DNA of 64,000 nucleotides from Altererythrobacter ishigakiensis (GCF_001663155.1 NZ_CP015963.1:1698001-1762000); one strand, 5' to 3'. Shown: positions 52,243 to 61,552, numbered from the stretch's first letter. A program made the numbers and translations. The notes: generated from the letters alone by a model not told the origin.

Positions 52243-53394
52243 ATGGCGCGCGCTCTCTACATCCACTGGCCCTTCTGCGCGAAGAAATGCCCCTATTGCG
52301 ACTTCAATAGCCATGTGCGCGAGCGCGTGGACGCGGCGGCGTGGCGTGATGCCTTGTTGGCGGATATACGGCATGAGGCAGAGATGGCAGGCGGAGCGCC
52401 GCTGCATTCGATCTTCTTTGGCGGCGGAACGCCGTCACTGATGCCGCCAAGCCTGGTCGAGGCATTGCTTCAGGAGGCAGAGGCGTTGTGGGGTTTTGAC
52501 GCCAATATCGAGATCACGCTGGAGGCCAATCCAAGCTCGGTCGAGGCTGCGAACTTCAACGAATTGGCGCAGGCGGGTGTGAATCGAGTTTCGCTGGGTG
52601 TTCAGTCACTTGAAGGCGATACCTTGCAGTTCTTGGGACGTCTGCATGGCGCAGATGAGGCACTACAAGCTGTCGAGACTGCGCAGCAGAATTTTGACCG
52701 CGTCAGTGTCGACTTGATTTATGCGCGCCCGGGGCAATCGGCTGAGCAATGGACGGCGGAGCTAAAACGCGCGCTGGCGTTGGGCACGGATCACATGTCG
52801 CTCTATCAGCTGACCATCGAGCCAAACACGCGCTTTGCCACCGATGTCCGGCGCGGTGCGTTCACCCCGTTGGACGACGATCCCGCAGGCGATTTGTATG
52901 CTTTGACGCAAGAGATCATGAACGCGGCGGGCCTTCCGGCTTACGAGATCAGCAACCACGCCAAACCGGAACAGGAAAGCCGCCACAACCTGACCTATTG
53001 GCGGTATCAGGACTATTGCGGAATTGGGCCCGGCGCGCACGGGCGGCGGGGTGGAGTGGCTACGGAGCGGCACAAGAAGCCGGAGAATTATTTGAGCGCG
53101 GTCGGCGAGGATGGCCACGGCATCAAGCATCAACGCGCACTTTCGGTGGGCGAACAGGCATCCGAAGCGCTGCTGATGGGCTTGCGCCTTGCCGAAGGGG
53201 TGGATTTGAGCCAATTGGAAGCGCGGTTTGGAATTCCACGCGCCGATCTGATCGATGCGGATCGCCTTGCGCTGCACAGTGATCTTCGCCTGCTCACTCG
53301 CGATGGAGACCGAATTACCGTTAAGCCTGCCGGAATGCCGCTGCTCGACGCATTGCTGGGCGAGATCGTTGCAGACGGGCTGGTCACCGCATGA
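52243..53394 (+). CDS. hemW: Radical SAM heme chaperone HemW
   Basis: A 383-residue radical SAM protein. The cluster cysteines are Cys12, Cys16 and Cys19 (CAKKCPYC), followed by Asp-Phe rather than the fourth Cys of true oxygen-independent coproporphyrinogen oxidase HemN. HemW-type proteins bind heme and pass it to target enzymes rather than oxidise coproporphyrinogen. FFGGGTPSLM and GVNRVSLGVQSLEGDTLQFLGR match. Overlaps xerC by four bases. Confidence 0.9.
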   Translation: MARALYIHWPFCAKKCPYCDFNSHVRERVDAAAWRDALLADIRHEAEMAGGAPLHSIFFGGGTPSLMPPSLVEALLQEAEALWGFDANIEITLEANPSSVEAANFNELAQAGVNRVSLGVQSLEGDTLQFLGRLHGADEALQAVETAQQNFDRVSVDLIYARPGQSAEQWTAELKRALALGTDHMSLYQLTIEPNTRFATDVRRGAFTPLDDDPAGDLYALTQEIMNAAGLPAYEISNHAKPEQESRHNLTYWRYQDYCGIGPGAHGRRGGVATERHKKPENYLSAVGEDGHGIKHQRALSVGEQASEALLMGLRLAEGVDLSQLEARFGIPRADLIDADRLALHSDLRLLTRDGDRITVKPAGMPLLDALLGEIVADGLVTA

Positions 53395-54290
53395 GCGCGG
53401 CCGATCTCCTTGAAGCGTGGCGTAACGAGCTGACCAATTCGCGCCGACGCAGTCCGCACACCGTGCGTGCGTACCTCGGCTGTGCCGAGCGGCTGTTAGA
53501 GGCGCGCGGGCTAGAGGATTGGGAAGGTGTCGCTTCGCTCGAGGCGCAAGACCTACGCCGTCATCTTGCCGGGCGACGCGCGGAAGGGATCGGCAATGCC
53601 AGCGCCGCGCGCGAACTCTCGGCGCTCAAGAGCTTTATCGCCTATGCGCGTCAGCAATCGGGGGACCCTGAGCCTAGCGCGCCACGGCTGCGTGGGCCAC
53701 GTGTCAAGAAGGGTTTGCCCCGCCCCGTCACTCCCGATGAAGCGAGCAATCTCGCCGATCTGGTCGCGGGCAATGCCAAGGCCGAGTGGCTCGGTGCGCG
53801 CGACCGCGCAGTTCTGCTTCTGCTCTATGGTTCAGGCTTGCGGATTGCCGAAGCGCTCTCACTCACCGGCAATGATGTGCCGCTGGGCGACGTGCTGCAA
53901 GTCACTGGCAAAGGCGGCAAGCAACGCATGGTGCCGGTGCTGCCGATTACCCGCGCGGCGGTGGCGGAGTATTGCGCGAAATGCCCCTGGCCGCTGTCGG
54001 GAAATGAGCCGCTTTTTCGCGGAGAGAAAGGCGGGCCCCTCTCACCCGGCATGGTGCAAAAGGCTACGGCGCAAGCCCGCCTAGCCTTGGGCTTACCTGA
54101 AACCGCTACCCCGCATGCGCTGCGTCACAGTTTCGCTACGCATTTGCTGGGCGCGGGAGCCGATCTCAGGAGCCTGCAGGAATTGCTCGGCCACGCCTCG
54201 CTGGGCTCAACGCAGATCTACACCAAGGTCGATGCAGCCACGATGCTGGAAAACTACCGCGACGCACATCCACGGGCGAAGAAGAGGTAG
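53391..54290 (+). CDS. xerC: Tyrosine recombinase XerC
   Basis: A 299-residue integrase-family recombinase for chromosome dimer resolution at dif. The N-terminal SAM-like domain and the catalytic domain are complete: first Arg in LLLYGSGLRIAEALSL, the HxLRHSF box (HALRHSFATH), the LGHASLGSTQIYT tail with the H and nucleophile Tyr. I call XerC rather than XerD from context after rph-rdgB-hemW; the paralogues are hard to separate by eye. Its TAG ends 34 bases before the convergent broken reading frame. Confidence 0.88.
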   Translation: MSAADLLEAWRNELTNSRRRSPHTVRAYLGCAERLLEARGLEDWEGVASLEAQDLRRHLAGRRAEGIGNASAARELSALKSFIAYARQQSGDPEPSAPRLRGPRVKKGLPRPVTPDEASNLADLVAGNAKAEWLGARDRAVLLLLYGSGLRIAEALSLTGNDVPLGDVLQVTGKGGKQRMVPVLPITRAAVAEYCAKCPWPLSGNEPLFRGEKGGPLSPGMVQKATAQARLALGLPETATPHALRHSFATHLLGAGADLRSLQELLGHASLGSTQIYTKVDAATMLENYRDAHPRAKKR

Positions 54291-54324
54291 CTCAATCGAC
54301 TTTCTTTTAATGGCTCGGATCTTT

Positions 54325-54612
54325 CTAATTGAGATGTGAACCACAATTGTCGCAACTGTCAGGTATCGATCGAAAAATGTTTGTCTTTAGGAGATCGGTT
54401 GCGGGCGCGTCTGGATCGAAGAAAACTGATCTTGCACAATGTTGGCATTTCGAAAGTCTCAACACCAAAATCGTTACAATCGCTCCAAGGATTCCAAACA
54501 ATATATACTAATAAGCTTCGGTTAGAATGAAGGGCGAGAGCAAGACGATAGGTATCAAGCCGAGATACAGGACATGAAGCAGTTTCGCGCGCGCTTTCAC
54601 ATTGTCAATCAT
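54325..54612 (-). pseudogene. Two-helix membrane/zinc-ribbon reading frame with an internal TAG
   Basis: The frame that starts at 54612 continues past the TAG at 54510-54508 without shift for another 60 codons to a TAG at 54327-54325. The part after the stop reads as a second hydrophobic helix (YILFGILGAIVTILVLRL) and then two CxxC pairs (CQHC and CDNC) about 40 residues apart, ending GSHLN. This looks like one protein of 94 residues with two helices and a C-terminal zinc ribbon. Possible readings are a recent nonsense mutation, a restart at the TTG at 54501, or true readthrough of TAG. No family is recognised. Confidence 0.5.
54508..54612 (-). CDS. 34-residue membrane peptide coupled to gshB
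   Basis: An open frame encoding MIDNVKARAKLLHVLYLGL then PIVLLSPFILTEAY, which ends at an in-frame TAG. It has a basic N-terminus and one membrane-spanning segment, so it could be inserted in the inner membrane with the N-terminus inside. Its ATG overlaps the gshB TGA by four bases (ATGA), which argues that it is translated. It may be the true protein, or the first part of the longer frame in the next entry. Confidence 0.45.
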   Translation of the reverse strand: MIDNVKARAKLLHVLYLGLIPIVLLSPFILTEAY

Positions 54613-55562
54613 GCGCCCACCCGAGCCTCAATCACATCCCAGATCATGCCGGCGGTATCGGTGCCGTTGAACTTGTCGATGGCAACAATCCCGGTCGGCG
54701 ATGTCACATTGATCTCGGTCAGGTATTTCCCGCCGATCACATCGATGCCGACGAATGTCAGCCCTAGCCGCTTCAGCTCCGGTCCCATGGCGTCGCAGAT
54801 TTCCTGCTCGCGCTCAGTCAATTCGGTCGCCTCTGCGCTGCCGCCCATGGCAAGGTTACTGCGGAACTCGCCCTCGCCCGGCTTGCGGTTGATCGCGCCC
54901 GCGACCACGCCGTCGACCAGCACGATGCGCTTGTCGCCCTCGGCCACCTCGGGAAGGAACGGCTGAACCATATGCGGTTCAGGCCAGGTCTGGTTGAACA
55001 CTTCGAACAGCGCGGAAAGATTCTCGCCATTTTCCGGAATGCGGAAGATCGCCTTGCCGCCATTCCCGTGGATCGGCTTCACCACAACCGCGCCATGCTC
55101 GGCCATAAAGCGCCGCACTTCGTCAACGCTGCGCGTTACCAGTGTGGGCGGCATGAAGCGGCGATAGTTCAGCACCATCACCTTTTCCGGCGCGTTGCGC
55201 ACGCTGACCGGATCATTGACCACCAGCGTCTCGTCCTTGATCCGCTCAAGCATATGGGTGGCAGTGATATAGCCCATGTGGAACGGCGGATCCTGCCGCA
55301 TCAGAACAACGTCGATATCCTTGCCCAGATCAAGCCGCTCAGCCGCGCCCTTGGTCACATGGTCGCCTTCCACGCGCTGGACGGTGATCGGATGGCATTC
55401 AGCAAACAAGCGGTCGTCGGCATCCAATGTGAGGCTCTCGACATGATATTCATAGCAGGTGTGTCCGCGCGCCTGCGCCGCCTCGATCAACGCAAAGGAC
55501 GAATCCCCGGCGATATTGACGCTTTCAATCGGGTCCATCTGAACGGCGACGCGTAGGCTCAT
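54609..55562 (-). CDS. gshB: Glutathione synthetase
   Basis: A 317-residue ATP-grasp enzyme that adds Gly to gamma-glutamylcysteine. It opens with MSLRVAVQMDPIESVNIAGDSSF and has MRQDPPFHMGYITATHMLE, VVKPIHGNGGKAIFRI for ATP binding and GIDVIGGKYLTEINVTSPTGI. It is in the cytosol. yraN and rsmI precede it on the same strand with 4-nt overlaps, and it overlaps the broken membrane/zinc-ribbon frame by 4 nt. Glutathione may also gate the Kef-type antiporter at 23.6 kb. Confidence 0.96.
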   Translation of the reverse strand: MSLRVAVQMDPIESVNIAGDSSFALIEAAQARGHTCYEYHVESLTLDADDRLFAECHPITVQRVEGDHVTKGAAERLDLGKDIDVVLMRQDPPFHMGYITATHMLERIKDETLVVNDPVSVRNAPEKVMVLNYRRFMPPTLVTRSVDEVRRFMAEHGAVVVKPIHGNGGKAIFRIPENGENLSALFEVFNQTWPEPHMVQPFLPEVAEGDKRIVLVDGVVAGAINRKPGEGEFRSNLAMGGSAEATELTEREQEICDAMGPELKRLGLTFVGIDVIGGKYLTEINVTSPTGIVAIDKFNGTDTAGMIWDVIEARVGA

Positions 55563-55939
55563 TCTGTATTCCTAAATCTCACCCTGCTCAGGGCATCCCA
55601 TGCATTGGTGATGTGGCGAGGGATGCTCGCGGGTGCAAGCAGGATTACATCAATTCGCATATCATCGCCGTCGCGAACATATTGATGTGCAACCGCTTCC
55701 GCAGCGGCCGCAACCCTGCGCAAACGGTATTCGTCGATCGCATGATCCAGGTCTTCACGGCGTTTGCGCCATTTCACTTCTGTGAACGCGACCACGCCGT
55801 TGCGCCGCGCGATCAGGTCAATCTCGCCCAGCGGGGTTTTCACGCGTTCGGCGATGATCTGCCAGCCCTGCAGGCGCAGGAACATAGCGGCGCGGAATTC
55901 GCCTTGCCGCCCTGCCCGTTCGGTCTTCTGCCGCTTCAT
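55559..55939 (-). CDS. YraN family protein (UPF0102)
   Basis: A 126-residue protein with the GEIDLIARRNGVVAFTEVKWR core, including the acidic/Lys residues of a PD-(D/E)xK nuclease-like fold, and a preceding AMFLRLQGWQIIAER. Predicted Holliday junction resolvase-related, but activity is unproven. It lies between rsmI and gshB with overlaps at both ends, a usual neighbour of rsmI in proteobacteria. Confidence 0.9.
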   Translation of the reverse strand: MKRQKTERAGRQGEFRAAMFLRLQGWQIIAERVKTPLGEIDLIARRNGVVAFTEVKWRKRREDLDHAIDEYRLRRVAAAAEAVAHQYVRDGDDMRIDVILLAPASIPRHITNAWDALSRVRFRNTE

Positions 55940-56793
55940 CCGGCCTTGAGTTCCATTGCGCGGGCATAGAGTGCCTTGCGATCAAGGCCGGTCGCCTTCG
56001 CGACGCTAGCGGCGGCTTGAGAAGTCTTCATAGTTCTTAGCGCCTCCCGCAGCAGTGCGTCCGGATCGGCATCGGAGGCACTCGTGACAGGTGGGCCTGC
56101 CATCAGCACAATCTCACCCTTGGGCGGGTTGGCGGTGTAATGAACGGCCAGTTCAGCCGCTGTCCCACTGCGGCATTCTTCGTACAGCTTGGTTAGCTCA
56201 CGGGCGACCGCCACCTCGCGGTTTGGCCAGATGTCAGCGATTGCTTTCAATGACTTAACCAGGCGAGGCCCGCTCTCATAGAAAATCAGCGTGGTATCAA
56301 TGTCAGCAAGCTCCGCCAATGCGTCTGCGCGCGCTTTCTCTTTGGTCGGCAGGAAACCAGCAAACAGAAAGCGATCATTGGGCAATCCAGATATGGTCAG
56401 CCCCGCAATCGCTGCGCAGGCACCCGGCAGAGTCGTGACTGGCACACCCGCCTCGCGCGCAGCCGTGACCAAGCGATAGCCCGGATCGGATATCAGAGGC
56501 GTTCCTGCATCGCTGACCAGCGCAATCGCTTCGCTGCGGGCCCGCTCGACCAGGCTCTCGCAGATCTGTTCGCTCGCGTGATCATCGTACCGAATGAGTG
56601 GCTTGCGAATATTCAGGTGCTTCAACAGCTTGCCCGTTACCCGCGTATCTTCGCAGGCGACAGCGTCGCATTTGCGCATTATATCGACCGCACGGAGCGT
56701 TATATCGCCTAAATTGCCAATTGGCGTAGCGACGATATAGAGGCCTGCAGAGAGAGGTTCAGACAGGGTTGGTTCAGGGGCGCTGGTGTTCAC
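55936..56793 (-). CDS. rsmI: 16S rRNA 2'-O-ribose C1402 methyltransferase RsmI
   Basis: A 285-residue SAM-dependent methyltransferase. The SPOUT-unrelated tetrapyrrole-methylase fold opens with LYIVATPIGNLGDITLRA and has ACEDTRVTGKLLKHL and LVSDAGTPLISDPGY. It modifies C1402 in the ribosomal P site with RsmH. The start is a GTG (56793) preceded by AAAGAG; upstream frame extension has no family match and overlaps the divergent lipoprotein gene. It overlaps yraN by four bases. Confidence 0.94.
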   Translation of the reverse strand: MNTSAPEPTLSEPLSAGLYIVATPIGNLGDITLRAVDIMRKCDAVACEDTRVTGKLLKHLNIRKPLIRYDDHASEQICESLVERARSEAIALVSDAGTPLISDPGYRLVTAAREAGVPVTTLPGACAAIAGLTISGLPNDRFLFAGFLPTKEKARADALAELADIDTTLIFYESGPRLVKSLKAIADIWPNREVAVARELTKLYEECRSGTAAELAVHYTANPPKGEIVLMAGPPVTSASDADPDALLREALRTMKTSQAAASVAKATGLDRKALYARAMELKAG

Positions 56794-56832
56794 AAGTGTC
56801 TCTTTGGAACAGCCGAGACGGGGTCGGCAAGT

Positions 56833-58005
56833 ATGAAGCGTGGATTGTTCAGTACTCGTGGTATTATTGTAGCTGCGGCGGCGTTGTTTCTGGCAGGCTG
56901 TCAGGTCATTCCGAAGACGGGGCCTGACACGACTACAGCACCTGTAGACGCTCCGACAGATGAGCCGAGCGCCGATGTATTGCCAACTGACGAGACACGC
57001 CATCGAATTGCGATTCTGGTACCTATGTCCGGGCGCAACGGCGCGGTTGGAGAATCGATCGCAAACGCTGCCAATATGGCGATTCTTGACACGAGCGCGG
57101 ATAACATCCGCATCACGACCTATGACACGTCGAGCGGGGCCGCTGCTGCGGCCGCACAAGCTGTGGCAGACGGCAACCGTCTGATTCTTGGTCCGATGTT
57201 GGCCGACAACGTCGAGGCCGTACGCGGAGAGGCGGCGCGCGCAGGCATCCCGCTTATTTCGTTCTCGAACAATACCAGCGTGGCTCGCCCAGACGTCTTT
57301 GTGATGGGTCACATTCCGGAACAGTCGATCACACGTTCGGTCGCCTATGCTCGATCGCGAGGTGCTGTGAACTTTGCTGCGCTGTTGCCAAATGGCGATT
57401 ACGGGGATCGCGCAGCCAGCGCCCTGGACAATGCCTTGGCAGATTATGGCGGGCTTCTGGCGCAGACGCAGCGCTACAATCGAGGGAGCAGCGCTGTTAT
57501 CGGAGCGGCAACCCGCATGCGGGAGGCCGGCGGATATGACACCGTGCTGATTGCAGACGGCGTTCAATTGGCATCGCAAGCGGCCAACGCGCTGCGCGAT
57601 GATGAGACTGGTACGCCGCCCAAGCTAATCGGAACCGAGCTATGGAGTGGCGAGAGTGCTGTTACACGCACAAGCGCTCTGCGAGGTGCGATTTTCTCGG
57701 CGGTATCGAACCAACGCTTTCAGCGCTTCCGTGACAGCTATCAAAATCGGTTCGGTGGCGCACCCTATCGTATTTCAACCTTGGGTTATGATGCCGTCCT
57801 TCTCACTTTGCGCGTGGCAAGAGACTGGCAAGTGGGGCGGCCGTTCCCTACACGCCAATTGACCGCAAGCGATGGTTTTCTGGGGCTCGACGGCGCTTTC
57901 CGCTTTAAGAGCAACGGAGTGATTGAGCGTGCCATGGAAGTGCGCGAAGTGCGGGAAGGAAATGTCGTTGTTGTCGACGCCGCTCCTGCCCGGTTTGAGG
58001 ACTGA
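56833..58005 (+). CDS. Penicillin-binding protein activator (LpoA-like) lipoprotein
   Basis: A 390-residue lipoprotein with lipobox LAGC (Cys23) and a periplasmic-binding-protein type 1 fold after a Pro/Asp-rich linker (about 25-55). The family is annotated as LpoA-like activator or substrate-binding protein of the ABC leucine type; in the absence of transporter genes here the PBP activator reading is preferred. Pairing with the divergent rsmI resembles the E. coli arrangement of rsmI and lpoA, which supports the call. 57 nt separate it from parE. Confidence 0.86.
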   Translation: MKRGLFSTRGIIVAAAALFLAGCQVIPKTGPDTTTAPVDAPTDEPSADVLPTDETRHRIAILVPMSGRNGAVGESIANAANMAILDTSADNIRITTYDTSSGAAAAAAQAVADGNRLILGPMLADNVEAVRGEAARAGIPLISFSNNTSVARPDVFVMGHIPEQSITRSVAYARSRGAVNFAALLPNGDYGDRAASALDNALADYGGLLAQTQRYNRGSSAVIGAATRMREAGGYDTVLIADGVQLASQAANALRDDETGTPPKLIGTELWSGESAVTRTSALRGAIFSAVSNQRFQRFRDSYQNRFGGAPYRISTLGYDAVLLTLRVARDWQVGRPFPTRQLTASDGFLGLDGAFRFKSNGVIERAMEVREVREGNVVVVDAAPARFED

Positions 58006-58062
58006 GCAAAACCTTTGGCCCCCGCTTGTCGCCGTGATCGCACGCGGCATATAGGCTGATTA

Positions 58063-60039
58063 ATGTCTGACGACCTGTTTGAAAATGCGCCAGCGTCCAG
58101 CGGCGACTATGATTCCTCTTCCATTGAAGTTTTGGAGGGGCTTGAGCCTGTCCGCCGCCGCCCTGGCATGTATATCGGCGGCACGGATGACCGTGCCCTG
58201 CATCACTTGGCCGCAGAAGTTCTCGACAACTCGATGGACGAAGCGGTTGCGGGCCATGCCAACCGAATCGAGGTCCGACTGGAGAAAGGAAACCGACTTT
58301 CGATCAGCGACAACGGGCGCGGAATTCCGGTTGATGAGCACCCCAAGTTTCCGGGCAAGTCCACGCTTGAAGTGATTCTTTCGACTTTGCACTCAGGCGG
58401 CAAATTCTCAGGTAAGGCCTACGCGACTTCAGGCGGTTTGCACGGGGTTGGTGTTAGTGTTGTCAATGCGCTCAGCGAACATACGCGCGTCGAAGTTGCA
58501 CGGGACAAGCAGCTCTACGCCCAAGAATTTGCCAAGGGGCAAACGCTGGGCAAGATTGAGAATCTGGGCGCGACCCCCAACCGGCGTGGAACGACCGTCA
58601 CATTCAAACCTGACCCAGAGATTTTCGGTGATCGCCAGTACAAACCAGCGCGATTGTTCAAGCTCGCGCGCTCCAAAGCATATCTATTCGCTGGTGTAGA
58701 GATCCGCTGGAAATGTACACCCTCACTTGCCAGCGAAGATGTACCTGAAGAGGCGACCTTCAAATTCCCGGGCGGCCTGGCGGATCACCTGGCCGAGCAA
58801 ATTGGCGCTCGCGAATGCGTGACTGCAGAAGCCTTCACCGGCAATCAGGACTTCCCTGAGGAGAAAGGTCGTGTGGAATGGGCGATTGCGTGGCCGCTCT
58901 ACTCCGATGGATCAACCAGCTGGTACTGTAATACGGTCCCCACGCCAGATGGCGGTACGCATGAACAAGGCCTGCGCGCCGCTTTGACCAAGGCTCTACG
59001 AGCGTTTGGCGAGCTGACGGGACAGAAGAAGTCCAAGGACATCTCCGCGGACGACGTGATGACCGGCGCAGAGGTTATGCTGTCTGTCTTTATTCGTGAC
59101 CCGCAGTTTCAGTCGCAAACGAAGGATCGTCTGACGTCGCCAGAGGCATCACGCCTTGTTGAAAACGCTGTTCGCGATCACTTCGATCATTTCCTCACCG
59201 CCAATATGGAGCGCGGCAAGGCCCTGCTGGGCAGTGTGATGGAACGCATGGATGAGCGTTTGCGGCGCAAGCAGGAACGCGAGATCAAGCGCAAGACTGC
59301 GACCAACGCCAAGAAGCTGCGTCTGCCGGGCAAATTGACCGATTGCAGCGGCGAAGGTGATCGCGAGACTGAGCTTTTCATCGTTGAAGGCGATTCTGCC
59401 GGTGGCAGTGCCAAACAGGCGCGTGATCGCAAGAGCCAGGCAATCCTGCCGATCCGTGGCAAGATCCTGAACGTCGCCAGCGCCACAGCTGACAAGATTC
59501 GCGCAAATCAAGAAATCGCCGATCTCTCGCTCGCGCTTGGGTGCGGAACACGCAAAGACTGCGATCCTGAACAGCTGCGCTATGACCGCATAATCATCAT
59601 GACCGACGCGGATGTTGACGGCGCGCATATCGCGACGCTGCTGATGACATTCTTTTTCCAGGAGATGGCGCCGGTTGTACGGGCCGGTAATCTCTATCTG
59701 GCACAGCCTCCGCTCTACAAATTGAGTGCCGGGAAAGAGACGCGCTATGCCCGCGACGATGCGCATCGCGCCGAGCTGGAAGAGACGGTATTCAAGGGCA
59801 AGAAGGTGGAAGTCGGGCGGTTCAAAGGCCTTGGCGAAATGAACCCTCAGCAGCTGCGTGAGACAACAATGAACCCCGAAACGCGCTCACTGATCCGCAT
59901 TACGTTGCCTGAACAGAATGAGCAGCGATTTGCGGTGAAGGAACTGGTCGATCGGCTTATGGGACGCAACCCGGAACACAGGTTCAACTTCATCCAGAAC
60001 CACGCCAGCGATGTGGATCGCGACTTGATTGACGCTTAG
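58063..60039 (+). CDS. parE: DNA topoisomerase IV subunit B
   Basis: A 658-residue ATPase subunit that separates linked chromosomes with ParC. GHKL ATP-binding elements are present (EVLDNSMDEA, DNGRGIPVD, GGLHGVGVSVVNALS), with transducer and TOPRIM (LFIVEGDSAGGSAKQARDR; DADVDGAHI) motifs. ParE is preferred over GyrB from length and the PGMYIGGTDDRALHHL opening. No ParC in the window. It overlaps the ABM gene by four bases convergently. Confidence 0.93.
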   Translation: MSDDLFENAPASSGDYDSSSIEVLEGLEPVRRRPGMYIGGTDDRALHHLAAEVLDNSMDEAVAGHANRIEVRLEKGNRLSISDNGRGIPVDEHPKFPGKSTLEVILSTLHSGGKFSGKAYATSGGLHGVGVSVVNALSEHTRVEVARDKQLYAQEFAKGQTLGKIENLGATPNRRGTTVTFKPDPEIFGDRQYKPARLFKLARSKAYLFAGVEIRWKCTPSLASEDVPEEATFKFPGGLADHLAEQIGARECVTAEAFTGNQDFPEEKGRVEWAIAWPLYSDGSTSWYCNTVPTPDGGTHEQGLRAALTKALRAFGELTGQKKSKDISADDVMTGAEVMLSVFIRDPQFQSQTKDRLTSPEASRLVENAVRDHFDHFLTANMERGKALLGSVMERMDERLRRKQEREIKRKTATNAKKLRLPGKLTDCSGEGDRETELFIVEGDSAGGSAKQARDRKSQAILPIRGKILNVASATADKIRANQEIADLSLALGCGTRKDCDPEQLRYDRIIIMTDADVDGAHIATLLMTFFFQEMAPVVRAGNLYLAQPPLYKLSAGKETRYARDDAHRAELEETVFKGKKVEVGRFKGLGEMNPQQLRETTMNPETRSLIRITLPEQNEQRFAVKELVDRLMGRNPEHRFNFIQNHASDVDRDLIDA

Positions 60040-60341
60040 AAAGGCGCGCCTTCTATGGTATCAGCTGCGTAAATCGCTATTTCAGGCGGCGCGCTGGCCA
60101 AGGCGGCAACCTCGCGGACGAACTCACCGGATTCCGGGACAGCAAAGTGCGCCTTGACCGCATCCATATCGCGCCATTGCTCAAAGAAGTGCATTCGGTT
60201 CGCGTCTTCTGCGTCAAGGTAACAATTGTGCGAGATGCAGCCATCTTCCGCACGTGATCTGGCGGAGTGTTCGCAACCCAGGTTGATGGCCTCATCGCGC
60301 TTCGCTGGGTCGAGCGAGACTGTTCCTGTGATTATAATCAT
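60036..60341 (-). CDS. ABM-domain monooxygenase-like protein
   Basis: A 101-residue antibiotic biosynthesis monooxygenase (ABM) domain protein, the size of YgiN-like quinol monooxygenases. Core is MIIITGTVSLDPAKRDEAIN and FFEQWRDMDAVKAHFAVP with the conserved E-x-W motif. Likely a homodimer in the cytosol; substrate unknown. The start at 60341 overlaps the stop of the hydrolase-OsmC gene (ATGA), so the two are coupled. Confidence 0.85.
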   Translation of the reverse strand: MIIITGTVSLDPAKRDEAINLGCEHSARSRAEDGCISHNCYLDAEDANRMHFFEQWRDMDAVKAHFAVPESGEFVREVAALASAPPEIAIYAADTIEGAPF

Positions 60342-61552
60342 CCCGCCGCCTCCGTATGAATATGCAAGTGCCCTTCCAGCGTGCGGTGGACCGGGCATTT
60401 GTCAGCAATTTCGATCAGCTTCGCCCGTTGTTCATCATCTAGCGAGTCACCCAAAATCTCTATCTTTCGGTTGAGCGCCTGAACTTGCACATTCTCATCC
60501 AGAATGTGGCCGCAATCCTCCGCATGGTCGCGTTCGTGGGTCACGTGGATACGCGTTCCCTCAAATGGCCATTTCTTGCGATCGGCATACATCTTCAGCG
60601 TCATCGCAGTGCACGTACCGAGCGCGGCATTGAGTAGATCGTATGGTGTCGGGCCTGTATCATCTCCGCCGTAGCTGATTGGCTCATCGGCAACGAAACG
60701 ATGGCTGACGGTGTGGACTTCGGTACCAAACTTGCCATTCCCGGTCTGCACAACAACACCCTCTTCCGGCATTGGCAACGCTTCCTTTTGCGGCAAGTAG
60801 CGCCCCGCCCAGGCCGCGATCATCCGTGCCGCAAACTGGGCATCCGCTTCATTCAGCAATAAGTGGTCCGCGCCAGCAAGGCTGACGAAACTCTTGGGAT
60901 GCTTTGCCGCTTCGAACAGGTTGGAAGCATGCTCCACGCCGACAGTATCATCGGTCGGTGAATGCATGATCAATAACGGAGTGCGCAGGCCTTTGATCCG
61001 TTGCACCAGATCAAATTCGCGTGTCTTGTCGAGAAAATGCTTGCTGAGTTTGAAGGGGCGACCGCCGATCGTCACATCACCCTCGCCTTCGCGTTCAATC
61101 TCGTCCAGATCACCTTTGATATTGTGGACGACATGCGGAACGTCGCTTGGCGCGCCAATGGTCGCCACCGCGGCCACCTTCTCGCGACCCAAGTCAGCTG
61201 CAGCGGCCAAAACAGCTGCACCTCCTAGGCTATGCCCCACCAGGAGTATCTGACAATCAAACCGCTCAATCAGGTACTGTGCAGAGGCGATCAGATCTTC
61301 GACATCGCTCGTAAAGCCAGCGCGGCCGAATTCACCCCCGCTCGCCCCCAGTCCCGTAAAATCGAACCTAAGTGATGCGATGCCTTCGCGCGCTAAAGCC
61401 TGTGATACCGCCCTTGCTGCCTTCGATTGCTTGGTACAGGTAAAACAATGCGCAAACACCGCCGCACCTCGAACTAGCCCCGTAGGCATCTCGAGTGCAC
61501 CCGACAGCTCATGCCCCTCTGACGTCGTGATCTTCAAGCTTTCGGTTGGCAT
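60338..61552 (-). CDS. Fused alpha/beta hydrolase and OsmC-family protein
   Basis: A 404-residue fusion. The alpha/beta-hydrolase part (1-250) has Ser108 in GHSLGG, acid Asp201/202 and His230 (GADHLL). The OsmC part (about 265-404) keeps both redox cysteines, Cys314 in LGTCTAMT and Cys386 in DKCPVHR, expected for a thiol peroxidase acting on organic hydroperoxides. The two activities may work in one pathway, hydrolysing an ester then reducing a peroxide. The fusion is widespread in alphaproteobacteria, but its substrate is not known. It is coupled to the ABM gene. Confidence 0.92.
   Translation of the reverse strand: MPTESLKITTSEGHELSGALEMPTGLVRGAAVFAHCFTCTKQSKAARAVSQALAREGIASLRFDFTGLGASGGEFGRAGFTSDVEDLIASAQYLIERFDCQILLVGHSLGGAAVLAAAADLGREKVAAVATIGAPSDVPHVVHNIKGDLDEIEREGEGDVTIGGRPFKLSKHFLDKTREFDLVQRIKGLRTPLLIMHSPTDDTVGVEHASNLFEAAKHPKSFVSLAGADHLLLNEADAQFAARMIAAWAGRYLPQKEALPMPEEGVVVQTGNGKFGTEVHTVSHRFVADEPISYGGDDTGPTPYDLLNAALGTCTAMTLKMYADRKKWPFEGTRIHVTHERDHAEDCGHILDENVQVQALNRKIEILGDSLDDEQRAKLIEIADKCPVHRTLEGHLHIHTEAAG

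Noticed and set aside
54329..54511. Plus-strand 60-codon frames downstream of xerC
   Set aside because: They oppose the membrane/zinc-ribbon frame and show no protein-like features.
56794..57579. N-terminal extension of rsmI on the minus strand
   Set aside because: The extra 260 codons oppose the LpoA-like lipoprotein gene and have no match to RsmI; the GTG at 56793 gives the usual length.
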